Of a stretch of DNA of 64,000 nucleotides, positions 34,932-42,964 are shown piece by piece. Source of the DNA: Polyangium sp. y55x31 (lineage in GTDB: Bacteria; Myxococcota_A; Polyangia; Polyangiales; Polyangiaceae); the NCBI RefSeq assembly GCF_029946505.1, contig NZ_JARZHG010000002.1:1-64000 (forward strand), written 5' to 3'. The notes under the pieces are model-generated. The model saw only the letters and a list, made by a program, of their open reading frames with translations. It was not told the DNA's origin and made no database searches. The position numbers were made by a program, and so were the translations under genes. The first letter of the stretch is position 1, and each line of letters begins with the position of its first letter.

Positions 34932-35734
34932 GGCCCATGCTTCCGCTCGAGCAACATCCGACCGGCTTTCACGCGACCCCCGTCGCGCCCTCCGAGAAGA
35001 TGCCCAATGCCGTCGCGGGCAAGAGCGCGTATGTCGTCGATGTCGAGGATTACGAGCTCCATCGCACCATGCTGTATGCGCTGGGCGCCAAGAGCGTCGC
35101 CAACAAGCTGATGGCGACCGCGGACCTCATCATCCATGGCGGGACCGAAGCCCCGCAAAAGGCACGCGCCAAGTATCCCGCTGCAAAGATCATCCGAGCG
35201 CAGACGATCCTGCCCCTGTTTCACCAGGAGATCCGGTCCTTCGCGGAGCTCGTTCGGGCGCTCCAGAGCCACGGGTTCAGGGTGCGCAACCCGAGCGACG
35301 AAGGGGATCCGCGCTTCGATTTTTTCGAGGTGCCGCTCGTCGACGGGTCGCTGCACGCGACGCTTTTGCACTGGCTCGGGACCTCGGAGTTCGTCCGCGA
35401 GTTCACGCACAATCCGCATTTCCCCGTCGACGTGCGCGAGGAAGGATACATCGATTTCCCGATGCCGGACAGCCGCGGGATCACCTGGTATTACTTCTGG
35501 AAAAGCGACGCCTGGGGCCGTGTCTACGCCCAGCGCGGCGAGGGTGATTACCCGCTCGAGATCAAGGGCAGCCAGCTCCTGCGTGTCGAGCCCTTGCTCT
35601 GGACGCAAAGCACGGGGCTGTACTTCCACGAGTATCCCCGGATCGACAGCATCGACGGCCTGTTCATCCAGGCAGGCGTCGACGCGCGCACCGGCATGGT
35701 GAACGGCGCGGCGGTGTCCCGGGTGTGGACGTAG
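34928..35734 (+). CDS. Conserved-looking protein of unknown function
   Basis: 268 residues, no signal peptide or membrane helix. The region around 30-90 (AYVVDVEDYELH, then ADLIIHGGTEAPQKA and AAKIIRAQTILPLF) has the strand-helix rhythm of a BRCT-like fold, but the match is weak. The C-terminal half is rich in aromatic residues (WYYFWKSDAWG). The start is fixed by the ATGA overlap with the lipoprotein gene upstream. Partner function unknown. Convergent with the PHB depolymerase gene, 9 bp apart. Confidence 0.65.
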   Translation: MRPMLPLEQHPTGFHATPVAPSEKMPNAVAGKSAYVVDVEDYELHRTMLYALGAKSVANKLMATADLIIHGGTEAPQKARAKYPAAKIIRAQTILPLFHQEIRSFAELVRALQSHGFRVRNPSDEGDPRFDFFEVPLVDGSLHATLLHWLGTSEFVREFTHNPHFPVDVREEGYIDFPMPDSRGITWYYFWKSDAWGRVYAQRGEGDYPLEIKGSQLLRVEPLLWTQSTGLYFHEYPRIDSIDGLFIQAGVDARTGMVNGAAVSRVWT

Positions 35735-35743
35735 CCTGGTTTC

Positions 35744-36991
35744 TCAGCCGCCGTGGGCGCGGATGAAATCGCGCACCTTCGGGTAGATGCCGTCACGCCA
35801 TTTGCGGCCGGAGAAGATGCCGTAATGGCCGGCGCCCTCCGCCACGTAATGCTTCTTCTTCTCGGCCGGGACGCCCGTGCAGAGCGCGTGCGCCGCCTCC
35901 GTCTGTCCGAGGCCGGAGATGTCGTCCTTTTCGCCTTCGATCGTGAAGAGCGCGGTCTTCTCGATCGCCGCCGGATTCACGCGCGCGCCGCGCACGTACC
36001 AGGTCCCCCGGGCGAGGGCGAACTCCTGGAACACGAGCCGCACGGTCTCGAGGTAATAAGCGGCGTCCATGTCGAGGACCGCGTTGTACTCGTCGTAGAA
36101 CTTCTCGTGCATCTCGCGCGCGGCGGCGCCGGACTCGCCCTTGTGCGAGTCGATCCAGTAGCGGAAGCTCGCCTTCCAGTGGTTCTTCGGGTTCATCATC
36201 ACGAACGCCGTGAGCTGGAGGAACCCGGGATAGACCCGCCGTCCCTTGCCCGCGTAAGGGCCGGGGACCTTGTGGATCATGTTCTTCTCGAACCACTCGA
36301 TCGGGTGCTGCGTCGCGAGCAGGTTCACCTCGGTCGGGCTCTTGCGCGCGTCGATGGGCCCGCCCATGAGCGTGAGTGAGCGCGGCGTCTCCTCGCCCGC
36401 CTGCGCGAGGAGCGAGACCGCGCCGAGGACGGGGACCGTCGGCTGACAGACGGACACGACGTGCAAAGAGCCGGCCCCGAGCAAACGCAAGAAGCGCATG
36501 ACGGTGTGCACGTAATCGTCGAGGTGGAAGATCCCCTTCGAGAGGGGCACGTCGCGCGCGTCGAGCCAGTCGGTGACGTAGACGTCGTGGTCCTGGAGCA
36601 GCGTGCGGATCGTGTCGCGGAGCAGCGTCGAATGGTGGCCGGAGAGGGGCGCGCAGACGAAGACCTTCGGCTCGGACGCGAGGCGGCGCGCGACCTCGGG
36701 ATCCTCGGAGCGGCGCACGAAATGAACGAGCCTGCAGAATGGCTCGTCGACGACGACCTCCTCGGCGACCGAGACCTCGACGCCGCCGCTCTCGACCTCG
36801 TCGATGCCCCAGGGCTGCTTGGGGTAACGCTTGCCGAGGCGGTGAAACAGGGCCTGGCTCGCGCCGAACGTGCGTACGTGGGGCAACTTCGACAGCGGGT
36901 TCCTCGGGTGCCGGAGCATCTCGGCCGAGGCGCCGGCGATGTGCGCGAGCGGCTCGAGCAGCGTCCGCTGCAGCTCGTAGAGGTGGTACAT
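35744..36991 (-). CDS. phaZ: Intracellular poly(3-hydroxybutyrate) depolymerase
   Basis: 415 residues; mobilises intracellular PHB granules to 3-hydroxybutyrate. Alpha/beta hydrolase with the family-specific nucleophile in VCQPTVP (C182), where most lipases have Ser, plus VYVTDWLDARDVPL and a C-terminal GAGHYGIFSGRKW His motif. ATG 36991 gives the usual N-terminus MYHLYELQR and puts Cys at 182, matching the Cys183 position of the Ralstonia enzyme; a GTG at 37054 would add 21 residues without homology. No PHB synthase or phasin is nearby. Confidence 0.88.
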   Translation of the reverse strand: MYHLYELQRTLLEPLAHIAGASAEMLRHPRNPLSKLPHVRTFGASQALFHRLGKRYPKQPWGIDEVESGGVEVSVAEEVVVDEPFCRLVHFVRRSEDPEVARRLASEPKVFVCAPLSGHHSTLLRDTIRTLLQDHDVYVTDWLDARDVPLSKGIFHLDDYVHTVMRFLRLLGAGSLHVVSVCQPTVPVLGAVSLLAQAGEETPRSLTLMGGPIDARKSPTEVNLLATQHPIEWFEKNMIHKVPGPYAGKGRRVYPGFLQLTAFVMMNPKNHWKASFRYWIDSHKGESGAAAREMHEKFYDEYNAVLDMDAAYYLETVRLVFQEFALARGTWYVRGARVNPAAIEKTALFTIEGEKDDISGLGQTEAAHALCTGVPAEKKKHYVAEGAGHYGIFSGRKWRDGIYPKVRDFIRAHGG

Positions 36992-37166
36992 CTTCGGCGG
37001 CCTGAGGTACTGCGCGGCAGTGGAGAGGAACGGAGGGCGCACGTTTTGTTGCACCGCAACATAACTCGCACGTTCCTGAAGATCAAGGACTTTCAGGTCT
37101 TCGGGTGCGGGTGTGGTGCGGCTCCGCGGGGCACGCCGACGAGGGCGCTTGCCGGCCGGCGCGCCT

Positions 37167-38042
37167 TCACTTGCAGATCCGGACCACGCGGGCCTGCATG
37201 TCCCAGGTGTGCTGCTGCTGAAAGTTATCCGTGTGGATCACCTGGGCTGCGATATCGAAATCGACCACGCCGTCCGGCTGGATCTGGAAGGTGTTCACCT
37301 GGAGGTTCTGGATCGAGACCTCCTTGTTGACCGCCGCGAGCGATTTGACTTCGCCGTTTCCGAGCAGGGCGAAGCGGATCACCTCGAACCCCTGCTGCCA
37401 GACGACGTCGGCCCACGGCGCGCCGTACGTGGCCGTCTCGGCATAACAGCCGTATACCGTCCAGCCGCCGCTGCACTTGCAGCCCTTGCAATCCTCGCTG
37501 ACCTGGCCGTCGACCGTGCGATGCGCGAAACGCTGGCCCACGGGGCCGCACGAGACGCACACGGACTCGGTCCCGCTGTCCGCCTTGCATTCCTCGGAAT
37601 AATCACACGTCTGGGTCGCGACGAACTCCCACCCGGTGCTCGATTGGAAGCAATTGTAGCCGGCAATCTGGCGAAACGATTGCTTGTCGAGCTCGGTATC
37701 CGTCTTGTAGGTGCACGTCGCCATTTGCTGCTCGCAGCCGCCGGCGCCCCCGCTGCCGCCGGCGCCCCCGCTGCCGCCGGCCCCCCCGCTGCCGCCGACA
37801 CCCCCGCTGCCTCCCTCGCCGGCGCTGCCGCCGGTCCCTGGACCGCTCCCCCCGCCGCCCGTTCCCGGGCCGCTGCTGCTCACGCTGCCGCCCATTCCAC
37901 CCGCGCCGCCTGGACCTGCGCCGCCCGTTCCGCCGCCGGAGCCCGAGCCCGACGGAGTGTCGGATCCGCAGGCAGCCGAGGACGCGGCGAGGAGCGTGGC
38001 GAGGAAAAGAAGAGGAAATGATGAATGTAGGGACGTCGTCAT
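37167..38042 (-). CDS. Lipoprotein with Gly-rich repeat linker and Cys-rich domain
   Basis: 291 residues. Signal peptide with an SSAAC lipobox, then a long Gly/Ser linker made of GGSGGAGG units (about 30-100) and a domain with ten or more cysteines, for example CKGCKC and CVSCG, suggesting disulfides or metal binding. No family is recognised. ATG 38042 was chosen because it gives a clean signal peptide; the frame is open much further upstream. The linker is encoded by tandem GGCGCC-rich units near 37741-37810 and could vary in length. Confidence 0.72.
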   Translation of the reverse strand: MTTSLHSSFPLLFLATLLAASSAACGSDTPSGSGSGGGTGGAGPGGAGGMGGSVSSSGPGTGGGGSGPGTGGSAGEGGSGGVGGSGGAGGSGGAGGSGGAGGCEQQMATCTYKTDTELDKQSFRQIAGYNCFQSSTGWEFVATQTCDYSEECKADSGTESVCVSCGPVGQRFAHRTVDGQVSEDCKGCKCSGGWTVYGCYAETATYGAPWADVVWQQGFEVIRFALLGNGEVKSLAAVNKEVSIQNLQVNTFQIQPDGVVDFDIAAQVIHTDNFQQQHTWDMQARVVRICK

Positions 38043-38180
38043 GTTCTCGATGAGGAATGCGAACACAGGCGCCGGCCGCGGACGCGGAGGAGTTGCGACG
38101 GAATCTTGCTCGGCTCGAAAGGCTGCCCGCGCCGCTCCCGGCCCCTTCCCGCCTTTGCTCTGCGGCGCCATGATGTCCTC

Positions 38181-38714
38181 GTGATTCGTATCGCCCCGCC
38201 TCCCCTCTTGCTCGCCCTCGCCCTTGGCACCGTCGGCTGCGCTTATCGTGTCCCGCCCACGCACGTCCCCCCGCCCCTCGCGTTCTCGGCGGCCGATCTC
38301 GACGTCGACGAAATCATGATCGTCGATCACGACCCGACGAGCGTCGACACCGGGACGCCCGCCGATCTCTGGCAAGACACCGTCAATATCCTCGGCGATG
38401 CTGCGCGCGCTCGGCCCACGCCGTCGGGTCGGGCGCGCGTGCGCGTGCGTATCGATCTGGAGCGCAGGTCGTCCGTCTACGACGCCATGCGAAAGGATGG
38501 CATCGCTTTCGTGTCGCTCTTCTTCGCGCCCCTCGGTCTGGTCATCGATAACGAAAAACTTTCGGTCGACGTGACGGTCGAGCAGGGCGGGCGCACCTAC
38601 GAGGGCCACGGCTCGGCCGAGAAGCTCGGCAGCATGTATGCCCCTGCGCGCCGACGCGCCCTCGCCGTGGCCCTCGATCGCGCCCTCGCCGACGCGTCGA
38701 CGAAGAGCCCGTGA
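38181..38714 (+). CDS. Small lipoprotein of unknown function
   Basis: 177 residues from GTG 38181. Signal peptide with a TVGC lipobox; the body is about 150 residues with a predicted beta/alpha pattern and a hydrophobic segment near ILFFAPLGLVI-like residues (FVSLFFAPLGLVID). A later AEKLGSMYAPARRRAL helix closes the protein. The start was chosen so that the signal peptide is N-terminal; an upstream ATG at 38106 would put 25 basic residues before it. Divergent from the Cys-rich lipoprotein gene. No function can be assigned. Confidence 0.65.
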   Translation: MIRIAPPPLLLALALGTVGCAYRVPPTHVPPPLAFSAADLDVDEIMIVDHDPTSVDTGTPADLWQDTVNILGDAARARPTPSGRARVRVRIDLERRSSVYDAMRKDGIAFVSLFFAPLGLVIDNEKLSVDVTVEQGGRTYEGHGSAEKLGSMYAPARRRALAVALDRALADASTKSP

Positions 38715-38814
38715 CCCAAGCGTCTACCGTCCCCTTCCCCTCTCTATCCAAAGCACGAAGATCCGTGTAGAGTCCCCTACAGGGGAGTGAGCGGACCGGG
38801 CCTCGGGGGAAAAC

Positions 38815-39198
38815 ATGAGCATTGTCGTCTTTCTGGTCTTCGTGTTTGGCGTGTACACGTTCATCACGCGCCTGCGACGCAAGGAGCTCCCCGAGGAGAC
38901 GCGGCAGTTCGGGGCGAAGCTCGGGCGCACGGCGCACGGGGCGATCCCGCTGCCGGGATTCATGGGCCAGGCGCCCGCCGATTACATGCCCGCCGAGCCC
39001 TGGCGCGAGACGGTCGGGCCGCCCGACGATCACACGCTCGTGCTCGACGCGACGGGGCGACCCGTGACGAACGAGCCCACGATCGACCCGGGCGATCTCG
39101 GCCCGTACCGGGATCCGACGGTGGCGCTGGTCTCGACCGCAGAACCGAGGCCCAAGCGCCGAAAGAAGAAGACGAAACGACCGACGGCGGAGGCGTGA
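38815..39198 (+). CDS. Small membrane-anchored protein of unknown function
   Basis: 127 residues: an N-terminal membrane helix (MSIVVFLVFVFGVYTF), then a polar acidic/basic tail ending in a lysine-rich KRRKKKTKRP stretch. It could be a cytoplasmic-facing single-pass protein. Located 12 nt before the GST gene, so probably co-transcribed. No family recognised. Confidence 0.6.
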   Translation: MSIVVFLVFVFGVYTFITRLRRKELPEETRQFGAKLGRTAHGAIPLPGFMGQAPADYMPAEPWRETVGPPDDHTLVLDATGRPVTNEPTIDPGDLGPYRDPTVALVSTAEPRPKRRKKKTKRPTAEA

Positions 39199-39210
39199 TA
39201 CGGAGAGCCG

Positions 39211-39879
39211 ATGACCATCCTCCTTTACGACCTCGTCGCCGAGGGCGACAGGCGCCCGAGCCCGTTCTGCTTTCGGACGAAGCTCGCCCTCGCGCAGAAG
39301 CGCCTCGCATTCGAGACCGCGCCCGTGGCGATGACCGACATCGAGGCCCTCGAAGGCGGCGCCTTCAAGACCGTGCCGATCCTGAAGGACGGGGCGCACG
39401 TCGTGGGCGATTCGTGGGCCATCGCCGATTACCTCGACGAGGCGTATCCCGAGCGTCCGCGGCTCTTCCATTCGCCGGAGGAGCGTGGCCTCTGCCGCTT
39501 CTTCGAGGCCTGGTTGTTCTCCGGCGTGCTCCAGCAGGTCCTGCGATTCTACGTGAGGGACATTCACGACCGTCTCCTCGAAAAAGACCGCGCCTATTTC
39601 CGTCGAAGCCGTGAGTCGAGGCTCGGATGTACGCTGGAGGAGGCGGCGGCCGGGCGCGAGGCGCGGCTCGACGCGATGCGCGCGAGCTTCGATCCGGCGC
39701 GGCTCACGCTCACGCACCAGGGACAGCCGTTCCTTTCGGGTCAAAACCCGGGCTACGCCGATTGCATCCTGGCCGGCGTCCTCCTCTGGATCGAGGCGAT
39801 CGACACGGTGCCGCTGCTCGTGCAGGGCGACCCGCTGGTCGTGTACCTCGAACGCGTCCGCGCTTCGCTGACGCGTTGA
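39211..39879 (+). CDS. Glutathione S-transferase family protein
   Basis: 222 residues, thioredoxin-like N-terminal domain (about 1-80, SPFCFRTKLAL in place of the usual Ser/Cys active-site helix; FKTVPILKDG with the cis-Pro; DSWAIADYLDE with the gamma-glutamyl-binding Ser-Asp region), followed by an all-helical C-terminal domain. Substrate unknown. A weak GCCTGG/CCAGGC hairpin (39881-39907) follows the stop. Confidence 0.85.
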   Translation: MTILLYDLVAEGDRRPSPFCFRTKLALAQKRLAFETAPVAMTDIEALEGGAFKTVPILKDGAHVVGDSWAIADYLDEAYPERPRLFHSPEERGLCRFFEAWLFSGVLQQVLRFYVRDIHDRLLEKDRAYFRRSRESRLGCTLEEAAAGREARLDAMRASFDPARLTLTHQGQPFLSGQNPGYADCILAGVLLWIEAIDTVPLLVQGDPLVVYLERVRASLTR

Positions 39880-40095
39880 AGCCTGGGCAATCGCGTTACC
39901 ACCAGGCATCTCCCGACACGGGGCCAGGCTCGTCCCGAGCCCGCGTCAGAATTTTGCCTGCAAGCACGAAGACGGAGTTCCGGTACATCTGGAGCTTTAC
40001 AAATCTGGAAAGCCCGGATAAGCTTCGCAAAGTTTCCTTTTTGGCGCTCATCGCCTCCTGGCGCTGAGCAGCTCCTATTCGTGCACGGAGGTCCC

Positions 40096-42912
40096 ATGAC
40101 GTTCACGCGCCCCCAGGCGGCGAAACGCCCATTTCGCCGTCCGCTCCTCTCCATTCTCGCCGTGGCACCGCTCCTCGCAGGGCTCTCGGTGAGCGCGGAG
40201 GCGTCCGCCGATAGCTCCTATACCCTCTTCGAAAGCGGTCAGGTCCGGCCCGTCGCGCTCTCGCCGAACAAGCAATTCCTGTTCGCCGTCAATACGCCCG
40301 ACAATCGCCTCGAAATCTTCCACGTGGAAGCGAACGGCGGCCTCTCGCACCGCGGCTCGGTGCCGGTGGGGCTCGAGCCGGTCGCGGTCGCCGCTCGCTC
40401 GAACGACGAGATCTGGGTGGTCAATCATCTTTCCGACAGCGTCAGCGTCGTGAAGATCGGCCCGCTCGGGTACCAGGGCAACGTGGTGCGCACGCTGCTC
40501 GTCGGCGACGAGCCGCGCGACATCGTATTCGGCGGTCCCGGCAAGAACCGCGCGTTCATCACGACGGCCCATCGCGGCCAGAACGTGCCCTACGACCCCG
40601 AGCTCACGACGCCCGGCGTGGGCCGCGCCGATGTGTGGGTGTTCGACGCCGGAAACCTCGGCTCGACGCTCGGCGGCACGCCCCAGACGATCCTCACGCT
40701 CTTCAGCGATACGCCCCGCGCGCTCGCGGTGACGCCCGACGGCTCGCGCGTTTATGCGGCGGCCTTCCACTCGGGCAACCGCACGACGGCCCTGAGCGAG
40801 CTGCAAGTCCCCGACGGCGGCGAGGCGGCCGGCGGCGTGCCTGGGCCGAACACGAATTTCCAGGGCGTACCCGCGCCCGAGGTCGGCATCATCGTCAAGT
40901 TCGACGGCACACACTGGAAGGACGTCGTCGGCCGCTCCTGGGACAGCGCCGTCCGCTTCTCCCTGCCGGACAAGGACGTGTTCGTGATCGACGCGAACGC
41001 GAACCCCCCGGCCCAGCTCTCCGGTTCGTCTGGTTATTACACGGGTGTCGGGACCATTCTCTACAACATGGCCGTGAACCCGGTCAGCGGGAAGGTCTAC
41101 GTCAGCAACACCGAGGCGCGCAACGACCTGCGCTTCGAGGGCCCGGGCATTTACGCGGGCGAGACCTTGCGTGGCCACCTGCACGAGAGCCGGATCACGG
41201 TGCTCGGGGCGCACGGCGTCGCGCCGCGTCATTTGAACAAGCACATCGATTACAACGTGTACCCGGCCCCGGCCGCGGTGAACGACAAGACGCTGTCGCA
41301 GCCGCTCGGGATGGTCGTGTCGGGCGACGGGACGAAGCTCTACGTGGCGGCGTTCGCCTCCTCGAAAATCGGCGTCTACAACACGGCGGCGCTGGAGAAC
41401 GACACGTTCGTGCCGAACGCCGCGAACCATATCCAGCTCTCCGGCGGCGGGCCCACGGGCATGGTGCTCGACGAGAGCTGTGGACGCATGTACGTGCTCA
41501 CCCGCTTCGACAATTCGATCGCGATCGTGAACACCACGACGAACCAGGAAATCGGGCATGTCTCGATGCACAGCCCGGAGCCGGAGAGCGTGATCGAGGG
41601 GCGGCAATTCCTCTACGACGCGCGCCTGTCGTCGAGCAACGGCGAGGCCGCGTGCGGGAGCTGCCACGTCTTCGGCGATCTCGACAGCATGACCTGGGAT
41701 CTCGGCAATCCCGACGGCCTGGTCCTGAACAACCCCGGCCCGTTCGTCTCGATCAAGCCCGAGCTCGTCCCCGTCTTCGGCACGGATGATCCGCTCTTCG
41801 GCCAGAACCCCGACTTCCACCCGCTGAAGGGGCCGATGGCGACGCAGAGCCTGCGCGGCATGGCGAACCACGGGCCAATGCACTGGCGCGGCGACAGGAC
41901 GGGCGGCAACGACGAGGCCTCGTCGCAGCCGGACGACGGGTCCTTCGACGAGGAGGCGGCCTTCAAGAAGTTCAACGGGGCGTTCGTGGATCTGCTCGGC
42001 CGCAATGCGACGCTCTCGGCCGAGCAGATGCAGAAGTTCACGGACTTCATCCTGCAGGTCATGTATCCGCCGAACCCGGTCCGGAACCTCGACAACTCGC
42101 TCACGCCCGCGCAACAAGCCGGCCGCGATTTCTTCTTCACCCAGAACGTCGCGTCCCAGGGCGCTTGCGAGGCGTGCCACCGCGTCGATCCCGATGCGAA
42201 TCCCGGCGACGCCTTCCCCGGGTTCTTCGGGACCGCCGGCTTCGGCTCGTTCGACGCGACGACCCAGATCCTCAAGGTCCCGCACCTGCGCAACGCCTAC
42301 CAGAAGGTCGGCATGTTCGGCGCCGGCTTCACGAGCGGCAATCGCCCGCCGGATCCGTTCCTCGGCGACCAGGTCCGCGGCTTCGGCCTCAATCACGACG
42401 GGACCGTGCCCGAGCTCTTCACGTTCGTGAGCGGCTTCGACGAGGTCCCGGCGAATCCGGCCGGCATCCCGAATACGCCCGCGGGCAACCAGGCGAAGCT
42501 CGACATGGTGCAATACCAGCTCGCCTTCGAATCGAACCTGGCGCCGATCGTGGGGCAACAGGTGACGCTCACGCAGAGCAACAGCGCCGTCGCGTCGCCC
42601 CGGATCGATTTGCTCGTCGCGCGCGCCGACGCCGGGGAGTGTGATCTCATCGCGAAGGGCCGGCTCTTGAACGAGATCGGGTTCGTCTACGTCGGCAGCG
42701 GGCAATTCCTCGTCGATCGCGCCTCGGTCTCGCCCGTCGCGAGGGGCCTGATGGAGACGGTCCTCACGGCTGGCGACAAGGCGCTCACGTATACCTGCAC
42801 GCCGCCGGGCTCGGGCGTTCGCATGGGCATCGACCGCGACCTCGACGGCTTCCTCGACGGCGACGAGCAAGTCGCAGGCAGCGATCCCGCCGATCCCACG
42901 GACACGCCGTGA
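40096..42912 (+). CDS. YVTN beta-propeller protein with two CxxCH haem motifs
   Basis: 938-residue secreted protein. A signal peptide is followed by a YVTN-type beta-propeller with repeated DNRLEIFHV and NDEIWVVNHLSDSVSVV units (about 40-500). Two c-type haem motifs follow, CGSCH (C520, C523, H524) and CEACH (C691, C694, H695), then an acidic DRDLDGFLDGDEQ tail that may bind calcium. Architecture recalls di-haem cytochrome proteins that oxidise small molecules or accept electrons at the surface. ATG 40096 has GGAGGT 5 nt upstream. The in-frame GTG at 40081 is less likely. Confidence 0.85.
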   Translation: MTFTRPQAAKRPFRRPLLSILAVAPLLAGLSVSAEASADSSYTLFESGQVRPVALSPNKQFLFAVNTPDNRLEIFHVEANGGLSHRGSVPVGLEPVAVAARSNDEIWVVNHLSDSVSVVKIGPLGYQGNVVRTLLVGDEPRDIVFGGPGKNRAFITTAHRGQNVPYDPELTTPGVGRADVWVFDAGNLGSTLGGTPQTILTLFSDTPRALAVTPDGSRVYAAAFHSGNRTTALSELQVPDGGEAAGGVPGPNTNFQGVPAPEVGIIVKFDGTHWKDVVGRSWDSAVRFSLPDKDVFVIDANANPPAQLSGSSGYYTGVGTILYNMAVNPVSGKVYVSNTEARNDLRFEGPGIYAGETLRGHLHESRITVLGAHGVAPRHLNKHIDYNVYPAPAAVNDKTLSQPLGMVVSGDGTKLYVAAFASSKIGVYNTAALENDTFVPNAANHIQLSGGGPTGMVLDESCGRMYVLTRFDNSIAIVNTTTNQEIGHVSMHSPEPESVIEGRQFLYDARLSSSNGEAACGSCHVFGDLDSMTWDLGNPDGLVLNNPGPFVSIKPELVPVFGTDDPLFGQNPDFHPLKGPMATQSLRGMANHGPMHWRGDRTGGNDEASSQPDDGSFDEEAAFKKFNGAFVDLLGRNATLSAEQMQKFTDFILQVMYPPNPVRNLDNSLTPAQQAGRDFFFTQNVASQGACEACHRVDPDANPGDAFPGFFGTAGFGSFDATTQILKVPHLRNAYQKVGMFGAGFTSGNRPPDPFLGDQVRGFGLNHDGTVPELFTFVSGFDEVPANPAGIPNTPAGNQAKLDMVQYQLAFESNLAPIVGQQVTLTQSNSAVASPRIDLLVARADAGECDLIAKGRLLNEIGFVYVGSGQFLVDRASVSPVARGLMETVLTAGDKALTYTCTPPGSGVRMGIDRDLDGFLDGDEQVAGSDPADPTDTP

Positions 42913-42929
42913 GCGCGTGTTGACAATCG

Positions 42930-42964
42930 CGCGGGGGCCTGGAAAAACCCTCCCGGCCCCCGCG
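42930..42964 (+). promoter_or_regulatory. Hairpin abutting the start codon of the D-aminoacylase-like gene
   Basis: Perfect 10-bp stem CGCGGGGGCC/GGCCCCCGCG (42930-42939 with 42955-42964) with a 15-nt loop. Its 3' arm ends one nucleotide before ATG 42965 and would cover the ribosome site. It may be a terminator of the upstream gene, a translational control element, or both. Confidence 0.5.

Noticed and set aside
34928-35300. BRCT domain in the protein of unknown function
   Set aside because: Only a loose strand-helix rhythm; the conserved tryptophan and glycine pair are not convincing, so not used as a call.
36992-37054. N-terminal extension of phaZ from GTG 37054
   Set aside because: It would add 21 residues not found in the family and shift the nucleophile Cys from its usual position.
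37741-37960. CRISPR-like array in the GGCGCC-rich repeat tract
   Set aside because: The repeats are in-frame Gly/Ser linker codons of a lipoprotein gene without spacers.
42830-42912. Dockerin in the tail of the cytochrome-like protein
   Set aside because: There is one acidic DRDLDGFLDGDEQ loop, but a dockerin needs two, and no cohesin is present.
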